Shown here piece after piece: positions 14,012 through 26,035 of a stretch of 64,000 bases of DNA. This DNA is from Dromaius novaehollandiae. Lineage: Eukaryota > Chordata > Aves > Casuariiformes > Dromaiidae. The first letter of the stretch is position 1, and each line of letters opens with the position of its first letter. Under the pieces are notes generated by a model. That model searched no databases. It worked only from the letters and a program-made list of their open reading frames with translations, and was not told where the DNA came from. Made by a program: the position numbers and the translations under genes. Where the stretch lies: assembly GCF_036370855.1 (NCBI RefSeq), contig NC_088101.1:7013501-7077500 (forward strand), in the 5' to 3' direction.

Positions 14012-14839
14012 CGTGGCAGGACTCCCTATACAGATGCGCTGCTCCACCAGCACCTCCTCCCATGGGTGCCGCGAGCCACTGGGCCAGCGCCGGCCTCGGG
14101 GAGGTGGGGGACCCACAAGGGCCACTGTGACACGCGGGGGCCCCAACGCCTCACAGAGGGCTGCTGGCAACGTGAGGCTGGGGGGGGCAGGCACCGGGGA
14201 CACCCCCCCACACACACACCCCAAACGTGGCACTGTCCCACAGGCTCCAGCGCTCGCGGTCGCTCCTCGGCCCCCAGCCCTTTCCAGCGGCGACTGTCTC
14301 CTGCCGTCACACAGGGGCAAGTGCTCCGGCAGAGAGGCCCTGGGAGCCAGTTCGCGCCATTGCTCACACAAGCACCTGGTCATTCGGTCGCCTAGAAAGC
14401 CTCGCTGGCACCCGGGGCCTGACGGCATCGGGCCACAAGCTGCCAGGTCATGCAGGCTGCAAAGCTGCTCTCCAGTCCCCCGGCCAGCCCACAACACAAG
14501 CGTTTTGTTTAGATGTAGCAGCACTAATTCATTACAAGGTCATGGAATAAAAGCTGGTGCCAGGTGGAAGGCAACGTTATCGCCCTTCCCTCCGGATTTA
14601 GGAGCTGCGTCCCTGCAGCCTCGACGAGCCTTCTGATAGACCCGGGCTCCCTGGGCTCAGCGCTGCACAAAGGCAAAGCAAAGCTGGTCTTTGCAAGAGT
14701 CCATACTTTAAGAAATTATTAATTACACAGTCTAAATTTAGAACTGATTCACTTCTAATACAACTCAGATATCTTTATATATTTTTAACTTTAAAGGTTG
14801 AACTTGTTCAGCTTTCCACGTCTCTCGAGGTACTGCTTT
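14012..14839. other. Upstream flank of gene A, no gene seen
   Basis: GC-rich to about 14480, then AT-rich. No CpG island comparable with those at 16.8, 32.4, 56.1 or 60.2 kb is present, and no clear TATA or initiator for minus-strand transcription is visible. Any promoter or 5' noncoding exon of gene A would have to lie here or beyond the viral fossil. Confidence 0.5.
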
Positions 14840-16397
14840 CACTTAGGTGTAGTGGGTCCAGGAATCAATTCCCTGCAGCTTCACAGCAGCATTTGTTGTT
14901 AGCAGTACAAGATACGGTCCTCTCCATTTTTCTCTCAACGGCTCATCCTTCCAGGTTCGAAGACACACTCGATCTCCCGGCTGCAATGAATGTACAGGTG
15001 AATCTAAAAGCACGGGAGATCTTAACTGGATGTACCTGCGGAGAGAAGGAAGAACCTTTGCCAGAGACAAGAGAGAATCCCTTAAAATTTGATCCCCCTT
15101 AATGTGCATTGGAATTGCATTTCCAGTTAAATTTACAGGCTAAGGTTCAGCATACAGAATCTCAAAGGGACTAACTTTCTCCCTACCCCTTGGGGTTATT
15201 CCGAGTCTTAATAATGCCCGAGGGAAGACATCAGTCCATTTCATCTGAGTCTCCTGACGCAGTTTCCCTGTCTGTCTCTTCATTGTTTGATTCGTTCTTT
15301 CCACTTTTCCCCTGGATTGTGGCCTCCAGGGGGGATGTAAATCCCATTTAATTTGCAGTATTTTTGAGATTTCCTGTGCTATTTCTGCTATAAAATGAGG
15401 TCCCCTATCCAAAGAAAATCCTTCTGGTACCCCAAATCTTGGTATGATTTCTTTTAATAACATTTTCACTACCTCCCTTGCTTTATTGCTATGGCACGGC
15501 AAAGCCTCAGGCCATCCTGAAAAGGTCTCAGCAATTACCAACAAATATTTATGTCCACTACAGCTTGGTAATTCAGAAAAACCAATTTGCCAGTAATCCC
15601 CGGGCGTGAAGGCCCTTTTTACTTCCCCTGGCAGGGAGGGGCTTCTTCTGACTCTCGGGATTATTTCTAAGACAGAGTTCACGTTTTTGTGTAATACCCT
15701 TTGCAATTAGGAACATACTAATTCCCACAGCAAACCTTGTAGCTGTTTCAGCCAACGCCTCGGCTCCCATGCGGCTACTAGCGTGTATTTGCTTCATCAG
15801 CTTCTTCGTTACCGGCAAAGTTCCCACACATTGTCCAGTAGATGTTACCCACCATCCTTCGGAAGTCTTTCTGCACTTCAGGATTTCTGCTAATTTATTT
15901 TCTTTTTCAGTGTATACGGGAATTTCCATTTTTAATGTTCTCTCTGGAACTGATGCTGCTACCGACACGGACAATGCTACGCTTTTTGCAGCCTCATCGG
16001 CCCTTTTGTTCCCTTGAACTATGTCAGTCTGTCCAGATTGGTGCACTTTGCAATGCACTACTGCTGTTTCTTTGGGTTTATTAACTGCTTCGAGTAGTCC
16101 CATAGCCTGGTGCCCTCTCTCAGGTACCTAAAGCTCAAATGGCTTTGTTAGGTTTGGAAGTCCTAATGCGGGAGCACTCAGGAGAGCAATCTTGAGTTCA
16201 TCAAATCCTTTTTGGCGCTCGGGAGTCCACTCCAGCAAGTCTCCCGGCCCCTTAACAGCTTCACAGAAAGGCTTTGCCGTTAATCCAAAACGAGGTATGC
16301 AGAGGCAACACCACCCAGCCATTCCTAAAAAATCCCCTGAGTGCTCTTTTTGATTTTGGGGGAGGGCACTGGACAAACTGCTTCTTCCCTTTCAATT
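14840..16397 (-). mobile_element. Endogenous retrovirus fossil, gammaretrovirus-like pol fragment
   Basis: Reading on the minus strand from high to low coordinate, the segment holds the end of the reverse transcriptase/connection region (recognisable by a stretch ending APALGLPNLTKPFEL), an RNase H remnant, an integrase core and the integrase C-terminal domain ([20 protein letters not shown]). The order and wording match gammaretrovirus/ERV1-type pol. Gag, most of reverse transcriptase, env and both LTRs were not seen, so it is an internal piece. It is broken, with a handful of interruptions. Age cannot be dated without an LTR pair, but it looks old. It lies 0.8 kb upstream of the gene A start and ends exactly at a rearrangement junction. 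Confidence 0.9.
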
Positions 16398-16457
16398 CCT
16401 GTCAGCCAGAGCCGCCTTGGCCCGCGGGCTCCATCCCCTGGCAGCGCTGCCGCACCA
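16398..16457 (-). other. 60-bp stray copy of gene A intron at a junction
   Basis: About 58 of 60 bases match 12306-12365, an intron of gene A directly upstream of its exon 12279-12181, in the same orientation. On one side it touches the retroviral fossil, on the other the start of the inverted-duplication arm. It contains no exon. A short templated insert of nearby sequence at a breakpoint is typical of replication-template switching. Confidence 0.85.
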
Positions 16458-16739
16458 AAAGCAGCTAACTGAAAGCCCCTGTTTCTGGCCCCCAAAACGC
16501 AGGCTTTAGCCTCTGCTTCCAACCGCAAAAATGGCGCGCTAAGCCTCTGCTGCTGATGCAAAACCACAGGGCTTCAGCCCTGCTTCTGAGCTCAGAGACG
16601 CAGGGCTTGGGCACCTGGTCTTGGCTCGAACACACAGCCTCCAGCCCCCAAACCCGCAGGATGTGGCCTCTTTTTGCCCGGCAGCCCCGGCCCGCTCGCA
16701 GCCCCAGCCCTGGCTCTCCCCCACGTCCCCTCCCCCGCG

Positions 16740-17130
16740 GCCGAGGCCCCCCCACTCCTCAGCTGGGGCCGCCGCCCTCCCCGCCCCCAGCGCCACGCGG
16801 GGCGACGGAAGTGGGACGGAGGCACCAGAACGACGGCAGCCGCGACAGACCAAACTGAGCTTCTCGCACGCGGCGGCCCGCGCATGCGCCCTGGCACCGC
16901 CCCGCCCCCGAGCTCCCGGCCCCGCCCCCACCCCCGAGAGCGGCCCCGGCCCGGCCCCGCCCCCGCACTCCGGGCCTCAGAGCGGCCCCGGCCCTGGCAA
17001 CGGCCCCGCCGCGGCCTGTGTCACGAGCCCGCCGTCCTCGGCCAGGCCGCGCGCGCTGCAGGGGACTTGCCGGCAGTGCGGGGCGACCGGTGGGACGTGC
17101 CGGCAGTGCGGGGCGACCGGTGAGTCCCGC
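16740..17130. promoter_or_regulatory. CpG-island promoter, left arm
   Basis: Dense CpG with several GC-box-like CCCCGCCCC motifs, an NRF1-type palindrome GCGCATGCGC at about 16882 and an ETS-like ACTTCCG/CGGAAGT site near 16808. On the plus strand a candidate first exon ends with a strong donor (CGACCG then GTGAGT) near 17120. This exon contains a duplicated unit of about 30 bp, each copy reading as a TCRQCG motif. Transcription in that direction would run antisense into the 3' end of gene B. A mirror copy lies at 32130-32560. Confidence 0.6.
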
Positions 17131-17249
17131 TCCCCCGCCGCGGGACCGGGCTGCCCGTGCCCGGCCCCAGCGCTGCGCCCCCCCCGCACCCGCGGTCCTG
17201 CCATGCCCCTGGGGAGCAGCCCTGCCCGCTGCCCCCTCGGGGCCCCTCT

Positions 17250-17800
17250 CAGTGCCTCCCAGTGTCCCCAGTGACCCCGGAGTCCCCAGGCACCTCCCAG
17301 TGCCCCCCAGTAGCCCCAGTGCTCCCCGCACCCCCACTTGCCCCTCGGTCCCTCTGCTCCCCCTGGGGCCCCTCCCAGCCCTAGTCCTAGTCCCACCCCA
17401 TCAGCCCTCTCACTCCAGTTCCCCCTGGTCTCCCCGGGCAACTCTGGGTGCCCCCTCATTTCCCCAGGCACCTCCTGGTATCCCCCAGTGTCCGCAGTAT
17501 CCCCAAGCACCTCCCAGTGCCCCCAGGGCCCCCGGCTGCTCCCCCTGCCCCCATCGCCCCAAGCACCTCCCAGTATCCCCAGGCCCCCCAGTCTCCCATA
17601 TGCCCCCAGGCACCTCCCAGTGTCCCCAGTGCCCCCTACTGTCCCCACTTGCCCCTCGGTCCCTCTACTCCCCCTGGGGCCCCTCTCATCCCCAGTCCCA
17701 CCCCATAGGCCCTACTCACCCCAGAGCTCCCAGTGCCCCAGGCTGCTCCCACTGCCCCCGTCACCCCCAGGCCCCCCTCACCCCGCTCTCTCCACTCCCC
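17250..17800. repeat. Degenerate C-rich minisatellite, left arm
   Basis: Irregular tandem array built on short units of the type CCCAGTGCCCC and CACCTCCCAGTGCCCC. It separates the CpG island from the polyadenylation site of gene B. The mirror array is at 31490-32060. Open frames across it are composition artefacts of proline-rich low-complexity sequence. Confidence 0.8.
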
Positions 17801-17921
17801 TGTGTCCCCAGGCAGCGCCACACTGCACCAAGGCCACATCTGGGGGGTGGCAGGGCCGGGGCCGGCGCAAGACCCCCCACAGAGCCCCACACGGCTGGCA
17901 CTTTCCCTGCGAGGACGCAGC

Positions 17922-17927
17922 TTTATT
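17922..17927 (-). terminator. Polyadenylation signal of gene B, overlapping the stop codon
   Basis: AATAAA on the minus strand; the in-frame TAA stop of gene B (17925-17923) lies inside the hexamer. The 3' UTR before the signal therefore has zero length. Confidence 0.85.
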
Positions 17928-20900
17928 GATCTCCTGCCCCGAGCAGCTGGGGGCCCCCGGCGTGGGGCACTGCGGCTGCTGCCCGCCACGTGCGGGGGGC
18001 CTCGATGGACCGCCACCTCCACCAAGCTGCAACGACACCGACGCCGCGGAGAGGCACCGTGGGCGCCTGGCCGCGATACCACCGGCACCCCGTGGCTCCC
18101 GGCCAGGGCGGCTTCCCCGGCAGCACCCCAGGGCCGTGCGAGCCCCGTGCACGCCCCAGCTGTTGGCATCCGCGGGGCCTCCGGACGCCGCCTTGGCCCG
18201 TGGGGCAGCAGTGCAGCCACCAGCACCTACCTCCCGACGGGAACACCAGGTCCTGCTGCTGCAGCCACGCGGTCGGCACTGTGTCCAGGAGGAGGCCTGG
18301 CATGAGGATGCCACTGTCAGGACATGGCCACGGCCATCGCCATGGCCCCAACCCCACCTCGACCTCAACCTCGACCCCTGACCCCGACCCGACCCGGGGA
18401 CGCGGCCGCGAGCAGTGCCAGAACCCAGCGCTGCCTCTCACCCAGGACGTGGACGGCTGCCGCCTGCGGCGCCACGCAGCTCCCCATGCAGCAGCTGCGG
18501 GCTGTGCTCCAGAGCCTCTCCAGCAGCGCGGGGCAGTCTTGGGCCTGGGGCAACACAGGGGCGCAGGAGCTCGTCGCTGGCTCCAAGCGCCCCTCCGTCC
18601 CCCCTCCATCCTCCCTCCACCCACAGCCCAGGCCCACGTGGCCCCCCGGCGCGGGAGACACAGGGCGGGTGGCCGGCGCAGGGACACGACCCCAGCGCAG
18701 CGCTCGCTCACCAGGTGCCTGCAGATCTCATCCTGCAGCTCGGCCGCGCTCAGCCCGATGCTTGCGGCGATGCGCTGCCGCACCCTCTTCAACCCCAGAA
18801 ACGGGGCACACAGGTGCAGGGAGACCTTGCACGCCTGGAAAAGAGCACCGGGCCTGCTCATGGGGATGCTGCGCGCCAGCCCCGGAGCTGAGCGAGGAAC
18901 CTCGCCGCCGCAGCAGCACCAGCCAAGGCCTGCGGACACGTCGGCAACACGCGCCGGCCAGAGCAGCCCAAGGGCTCTTACGTTGCAGACGGCCGGGGCC
19001 GGGTCCCCAAGGTGCAGCACCAGGCTGGGAAATGCCGCCTCCACCTCTCTGCTGAAAAATGACCTCCTCCGAGAGGCGGAGGAGGCCAGGGCGCCATAGA
19101 GGACGAAGGCCGAGCGGCGCAGCACCTCTTCCTCCTGCAATGAGAAAGGCCGTTGGGCAGAGGCTGCGAGCGAGGGCGCCGCGCACGAGCCACTTGGCCC
19201 CAGCGGGGTGCTGCCCGCGGGGGACGGCAGCCCCGCGACGACTCCCACCTGCCAACAGGAGAACGAGCGACTCCACTCACCGCCCCCCAGAACGCCCGGC
19301 TGGCCCTGGAGATCTCTTCAAAGGCAGAGCCCACGGCCCTCGCCTCCAGCAGCCCCAGCACCTTCGCCAGCACCAGCAGGCTCTCGGCAGCCACCTCTGT
19401 GCTGGCCGCGTCCTCCAGGCCTCTGAGCAGCACCGACACCACGGCCGCCCCGTGCCTCCGCAGCTGCAGAGCGACAGGCGCATGAACTGCTCACTGCTCC
19501 CACCTCTCACCGCTGCTCTCCGCCGCGGCGCCAAGGACGGCACTTGCCGGAGCAAGCCCGGAGCAGACCCCAGCCACAGGAGCCCCAGCCGGCACCCCGT
19601 GTCCCCTTTGCCACCCTGATGATGCCAGAGCAAGGAGCGCGGCCTCAGCACGGCCCCGCGCCTGCCTCTGCTCCTCTCTCCGGGCTCCTCAAGCCCCCCG
19701 GGCAGCTCTCCACTCCGGGCTGCGCTCAGAGCCCAGGAAAGGCCGCCTCACCTTCGCGGGTGCTCCGCTGGCCGCGTTGCCCAGACCTCTCACGGCCATC
19801 TGCCGCACGGTGCTGACGGGGTCGCGCGCTCTCTCCCCCAAGGCCTCTAGGAGCGGCTTCAGCAGCTTCCTCTCCTCCACTAGCTTGTCCTTCATCAGCT
19901 GCAATCAAGTCACGTGGCCGCTAGCATCGGCCGCGATTCGCGCCGGGCGAGACGCAGGAACCCCTCCGAGCCCCCCTGCTCTGCTGCTGCCTCACCTCGG
20001 CAAAGCAAGCTGTGGCCGTGAGCCGCAGGTTGGCGGAGGGCGAATCCAGCCAGGGGAAGAGGCTCTGCAGCAGGCGCTGTGGGACGAGCTCTGCGCGGAG
20101 CAGCACGCTGTGCACAGAGCACGAGCAGGCTCGTGACACGCAGTCACGCGGGACGGCCGCAGGCTGCGACTCCCACCTTCTCCCGCTCCCACGCAGACAC
20201 CGCTCTGCACCTCAGCAGAGCTCCCAAGTGCGCAGGAAGCTCCCAGCAGCCCTTTCCCCGGGCGCATCCCGGGCTCTCACCTCGCCAGGAGACACACGCC
20301 GGTGCTGTGAGCCCGGGGCTCTGCCAGGGACGCCCACGCTCCCTGCTCCCGGAGCAGCCGCAGCCACCGATTGTCCAGGCACCTCGCCAGCACCAGCTCC
20401 AATGCCGCCACAAAAAGGCTGGTGAAAAAACCCAAAGAAAGCTCCAGGCACAGCAGTTTGGGGGAAGATTTCTCTTCAGCAGAGCCCCGCAACGGCCCCC
20501 GGCCGCAACACAGAGTTTATGGGCAGGAACGACCGTGCTGCGGCCAAATCCCCAGGCGCGCTGCCCTGCAGCGACCAGTCCCACCACCTCACGGAGGCAG
20601 CCCAGTGCCAGCGGGACAATTGGGTGCTCCTGCAAGGCCATGGACCGCACGACCAAAGACCTGGGGCACAGGCCAGCCCTGCCCCTGCCCCTACTCCTGC
20701 CACTGCCGCTCCTCACCTGCCCGGCATGTCAGCGCTCTCCAGGTCCCCAACGGACGGTGCCAGCTCCTCCCCCAGCGTCTCGCTGACCTGCCTCAGAAGG
20801 CCGGGAAGCAGGTAGGGAAGCAGGCGCTGGACCAGTGTCTTCCTCTGCAGCACTGACACCACCTCGCAGAGGGCGTGGGTGATCTGCAGAGAAATCCAAC

Positions 20901-23900
20901 CAAGAGCCACCTGGTAAAACAAGGGCTTTTCCCACCAGCCACGGCCCCTGCCAGCCAGGGAGCTTTCACTGTCTCCAATTCTCACTGCAGCGACAGCCTT
21001 GCGGCCCAGCAGCAGCAAACTGTCCCGGCTCCCCACACTGCTAACGCTGTCGCCACCCCGGCACAGCACCCCGCGAGGCTCCACGGGCACTCGCAAAGGG
21101 CACAAAACTCCCTTGTGCAGAAGCACGAGCTGGAAAGCAGACGTGGAGTGGCACTAATGCCTGGGCCGCTGACCGTACCGTGCGAGGCTCCAGGGCAGCC
21201 TGGCTGCTGCCCAGCTCCCGAGTGCAGCACTCGCTCCTGTGGCTGCTCTTTCCCACTGCCCTTAACTTTTCAGTTAAGCACACCAGGATTTGGCACCCCA
21301 GGACGCTTCTCCCCAGGCTCCTCCACACCTCCACCATGTCGCTGCAAGGGAACAGATGCTTGCCCGTAAGCCCGCATCCCCGGGTACCTGCGGCACCCTC
21401 ACGAGAGGCCAAACGCTCCCCTCGTCTGCATCGGGGATGGCGATGCCCAGGTCCGGACAGGGAAACGAGCCCGTGATCCTGCAGCGCTCGCCTTTCCTGG
21501 GGAAAAACCACCTGCTTCCGACCGGGACCCCCCACGCAGGCACACCCCACGGCTGGGTCTGGCGGCAGAGGGAAGGGCGAGTGCACAGACCTGTCTGTGG
21601 GCAGGCACGCCTGGAGGAGGCTGTCAAGCACTGGCTGTGGGTGAGAGTGGGCCAGGAGGAACACGGCCCGCAGCACAAAGCACCTGCGAGCGCTCTGCCG
21701 GGTGCTCCGCAGGCAGGTGTAAAGGAGGTGCACGAGTTTGGGCACCTGAAAGGAGGAAGGCGACAAAGAATGGCTCGGCACGTCCTTTCCCCGTCTGTCT
21801 TCGGGGCCAACAGCCAACAACAGAGAGCAGCCAAAGGTGAATGCAAAAAATGCCTCTCTCACCTCCTCCTGGAATATTTGCTCTCCGCAATCCCCCAGGA
21901 AGGTGAGCGTCCACCGCTCAGTGGCCCACGCGCACACGGGCCTGGTGCACAGCAGGCTCTCCACAATGCTGCTCATGAAGCCTGAGGCCTGGCCTCGGGG
22001 GAAATATTTGCAAACGAGCTGGGGAGAAATCAGAAACACGAGCGACCACCTCACAGGCTGCTCAGATGCAAAACTCACGTCCTGACAGCAGCACCCACAC
22101 ACACACACGCACACGCACACGCACACACATACATATTGTGGCCCCCACTCTGCACTCCAGGGGCCAGTTACCTTCGCGATGTTGGTGGAGGTGGCCAGCA
22201 GAGACTCAGAGGTGACGGCACTGAGCCTCTCACGCAGGCGCCCGATCTCGTTGGTCCAGGGCGCCACGTCTGTGTTCTCGGCTGCAGCCAGGAGAAAGAG
22301 GAGTCATGTTCGCGGGGAACCAACCTCCGGCCACGCGGGTGGATAAGGGAGGACCCAAGGGAGGGTGGCGAAGGCCACGTCAAGCCAGGGCCCCCCAACG
22401 TAGAGCAGTGGGTTTGCCAGCCAGGCAAGGGTCCGGCTGCGGACAGGGACGGTCCCTGGCACTGGGGACACCATCCTGCCCTCAGCAGCGGGGACAGCTC
22501 TGCCCGCTCTCCTCACCTCCTGTTCGGAGCAGGTGGCCGAGGCAGGTCACTGCCCACCAGCGGGACGCGGCCGACGTGTCGCACGTCAGAGGCCCCAGCA
22601 GTCCTGCCAGGGAGCCGAACCACTCGCAGGCACGGCCTCGCTGTGGGAGCAAGAGGCAGGCAAAAAGGTCACCGGTAGCCCCGTGGCCGCTCTCCTTCTC
22701 CCGGCCTCACTGCCCCCAAGCCGCAGCTGACCTGGGGGCAAACGAGGGGCTGCCCTGCAGCCCCAGGAGGCCCCAAACCCAGCGCCTGCCCACACAGAGC
22801 TCCCTGTGCATGGGGTCCCCACTCACCCTGTGCTCGCATCTCTCTTCATAAGAGCCCAGCACCTGCACGCACACCTGCAGGGCCCTCTCCCGCTCGCATG
22901 CGTGGGCCGAGGTGAGCCAGCGCCGCAGGACCTGGCACAGGCAGACCTGTCTCACCACGGGCATCCTTCTGCTCGACACCCCTCGCTGGCCCCCTCCCTT
23001 CCCAACCCTGCTACCTCCACGGCCCCGGTCTCTCTGTGCGACCCGGCCCGTGGCGAGGAGCCCTTCCCCGTGGGGACCTCCCCACTCCGGGCTCCTGCCG
23101 TGGGCAGCATTGAGTTGTGCAGCACCCCTCGCTCACAGCTGCGGCTGGGGAGAAGCTCTGGCTCATCTAGGGGCTCTGCAGGACACTGCAAGCTGCCTGC
23201 AAGGAAGCTGCGGCCGATGGCAAAAGCCTGGATCCAAACTTTGGGCAAGGGGGCCTGGAACGAGGACCATTCCACTCTCCGCCAATGTGGGCGTTGCACC
23301 TAGTTACAGGGAAGCTCCCCTCCTCAGACCAGCCCCACGGGCACGATCCCCACGGCTCTGCCCCGCTCCGGCAGCGGCAACACTTTCCCTGCCACGCCGA
23401 GGACGCTCACCTGCACCATGTCCTCGAAGCGGATGGGGGCCAGCTCTGCCCAGAGAAGGGCTCCCATGAGCTGGCCCAGCGCTCGCAGGGACCACGCCTG
23501 CACACCCTGACACCAGAAAGGGGGACTGAGGCCGGGCACCCTGCGGAGACGCCAGCGCAGCCAGCGGCTGCCGGAGCATGGGGTGCCCGGACCTGGGCCC
23601 CCACCGAGGGGCAGCTGAGAAGGGCCAGTGCCTACCGGTGGGCATGAAGCAGCCACCGCCGTCTGCCCTCTCGTGTCCATCTGCTCCGGGCGACGAAGGC
23701 ACACGATGCCCTGGCAGCACTGAGCCAGGAGGTGGCGGTTTTCCTCCCTGCTCAGACGGGGCTTCAGCTTGCTGCCAGCAGAAAAAAGGCACAGAAGACA
23801 GAGAGGCCGCTTACTAGCACTCTCCAGGCCGAGTCAGAGGACGACTGCCTTTGGCCCCATCGACAGCCCCAAATCCAGCACCCGCAGCCCCAGCCAGACC

Positions 23901-26035
23901 AGCCAGCTGCGCTGGGACATGCAGTGACTCCCACAGCCCCAGGGACAGACCCTACCTCAACTGCTGCATGGCCACGAGGGCCCGGGGGTGCACCGGGGAC
24001 TCCTGGGGCTCTTCCTGAATCACCTCCTGCAAGTCACAGGCAGGCACACGCAAGGTGGGCAGCGGGCAGGGGTGCCGCAGAGCCTTCCCACCCACCCCGG
24101 CCAGGGGCTCTGCTGCCAGACCCCGCAGGCACCGGCTCCACCACCCCCATGGCTCCCACCAAGGCCCCGCAGGATGACGTGGCAGCTCCCTGCCGCCCGG
24201 ACACACCACAGTCCCCTGCCACGGCCCCGAGCAGCAGCACCCACGCGCCCCGCCGGCTGGGGATGCGGCTCAGGGCCCTCAGGAGCTCACGCACTGCCCC
24301 AGGAGACCATCGGGCTCTGCACAAACCTGCCCCACGGCAGAGCCCAAAGCTCCCCTGCGCAACGTCCCCGGCTCTGGGCACTCACCAGCAGGGTCTGCAG
24401 CAGCTCCCGCTTGCAGCAGAGCTCAAACCTGGGGCCGGCGCCTGCAGCCTGGATGGCAAGGCTGATCTCAGTGACGCTCTGCACCAGGGAGAGCTTCAGC
24501 TGCGCATCCTGATCCCAGGGGAGAAAAACACACTTGGAACTCTTCCAAGGCCCCAGGGCTGAAAGAGCAGCTGGGCTGGGGGGGATCCGCCTCCAAGCAC
24601 AGCACAGGGACAACACTGTGCCCTCCGGGAGCCCCGTGGAACCCAGCTCAGCACCTGCGCCCCACCAAGGAAACCTCTCTCCCCTCCTGGGAAGGAGCCT
24701 CCCACGGGGAGGGGAGCAGCTGCCCAGCTGCCAGCTGGAAAGACCCCGCAGACCCTGGCCCACGGCAGCAGGGCGAGCAGCACTGGTGCTGGCTGTGACG
24801 GGAGAGGTGCGCGTGGCAAGGCCCAGGAGAGGCCGGAGCTGGCGGCACCCGGCCGGCTCTGCCCCGCGCCCCGAGCACCCACCTGGCAGCCCTCTCGGTA
24901 GAGCTGCAGGACATTCGCCACCACGTCTCTCTCGACACGGGCGAGCAGCTGCTCCCTGGGGGCGCGCAGCGCCATCCGGCCGTACATCACCAGCAGCGCA
25001 GCGCGAGTAGCGCGGGTCCTTCTTGCCTTGCTCTGCCGGGGGGTCGACGGAGAAGCACCGAGACGTCAGCCCGTGGCCCTGCTGTGCCCGGGACCCCGCG
25101 CGCTCCCGAGGCGAGAGCTGCCCCGCACCCGACCGGCGGCTCAGCTCCCCACGCACCTCCCGGCAGCTCCCCGCAACAACACCCCGGGCCCTTTACCTTC
25201 TTGCGTTTCAAAGTCCCCGTGAACTCCTTCACCAAGGACAAGGCCAGCTGGAAGTGGCTCTCGGCACAGCGGGACACAACTGAAACCATGCCCTGCAGCA
25301 CAGCAGAAACGGGGAGTCGCTCCAGCCCCAACGCCCAGCCCTGGCTGACTCCGCTTTCCCCAGGGAAACGGCCGCAAACAGAACAGCAGCAAGGGCTGCA
25401 GCAGGGCACGCAGAGCCCCTCTGTCCCAGGGACATGCAGGGGACACGCGGGAAAGCAGGACGACACGAGGAAACCTCACCTGCGCCTGCCACAGCTCCAG
25501 GAAGTTGGCTGCTTTCAGGTGCTCCAAGGTCTGCTCCTGCACGTGGTGGAGACACCCACAAGCTGCCAGGGCCGTGCCGAGAGCCTTGTACAGGAACCGC
25601 TGCAAGAGAAGAGGCCGAGCCCCGCCTGTGGTGACAGCCCGGCCTGGCCAGAGAGGGCCAGGCCACACTGGCCACACTGTGCCAGGACCTGCCGAGGCGC
25701 CTGCGGCACCGGCCCCACAGCAGCCGGCGGCCAGCCCGGCCCCGCCGCCAGCTCAGCACAGAGGGGAGTGCGAGCCCCTTCGTGGGGAAAGAGAGCAGGC
25801 AGCAGGGAAACCAGCCCGCGCGGCAGAGCACCACCGCCAGCCCTCGCCCCGGCCTGAGTGTCCCCGGGCTCTGCCGCCGCAGCCCTCGGGGCGCACGAGC
25901 CACAGCCACGCCACGCAGGGAACAAACCTTCTCCCAGGACAGGCGGGGAGAGCTGCCCAGCTGCCGGCTCAGCTCCTGGCTCAGGCCCACGGTCCAGGCC
26001 TCGCTTGCAATGAGCTCCAGAGAGGTTTGCAGGGG
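17923..26035 (-). CDS. MROH gene B, 5'-truncated copy with complete 3' end
   Basis: Carries the gene A exons from 6804-6697 onward plus the five C-terminal exons missing from A. Exons high to low: 26035-25928, 25599-25480, 25292-25197, 25032-24883, 24508-24386, 24026-23956, 23771-23636, 23506-23411, 22946-22827, 22640-22517, 22281-22172, 22018-21863, 21745-21591, 21341-21179, 21129-20986, 20883-20717, 20660-20588, 20441-20281, 20107-19996, 19898-19752, 19463-19281, 19134-18982, 18834-18712, 18544-18442, 18296-18231, 18026-17923. Together they give about 1,087 codons plus stop. The maestro signature runs from EEEVLRRSAFVLYGALASS through ACKVSLHLCAPFLGLKRVRQ. All start-proximal exons are absent because the copy breaks at 26032. 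The junction happens to recreate an AG at the original acceptor position, so the first exon could still be spliced to, but no start codon or promoter is evident. It could be a transcribed fragment or a recent pseudogene; no internal stop was seen. Confidence 0.85.
19231..26032. repeat. Direct segmental duplication, copy 2 (pair with 1-6804)
   Basis: Second copy of 1-6804 in the same orientation. It stops abruptly at about 26032, where the following plus-strand sequence instead matches the reverse complement of gene A from about 8180 downward. The stop lies a few bases inside the splice acceptor side of an MROH exon. Confidence 0.95.
22096..22135. repeat. CA microsatellite, B copy
   Basis: Counterpart of the gene A intron microsatellite, same interruption pattern. 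Confidence 0.9.

Larger units (their letters stand above)
16458..22530. repeat. Inverted duplication, left arm (pair with 26741-32826)
   Basis: Reverse complement of 26741-32826, covering CpG island, minisatellite and the 3' two-thirds of the MROH gene. Identity ends on the outer side at about 16458, where the stray intron copy begins, and on the inner side at about 22530. Confidence 0.92.
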
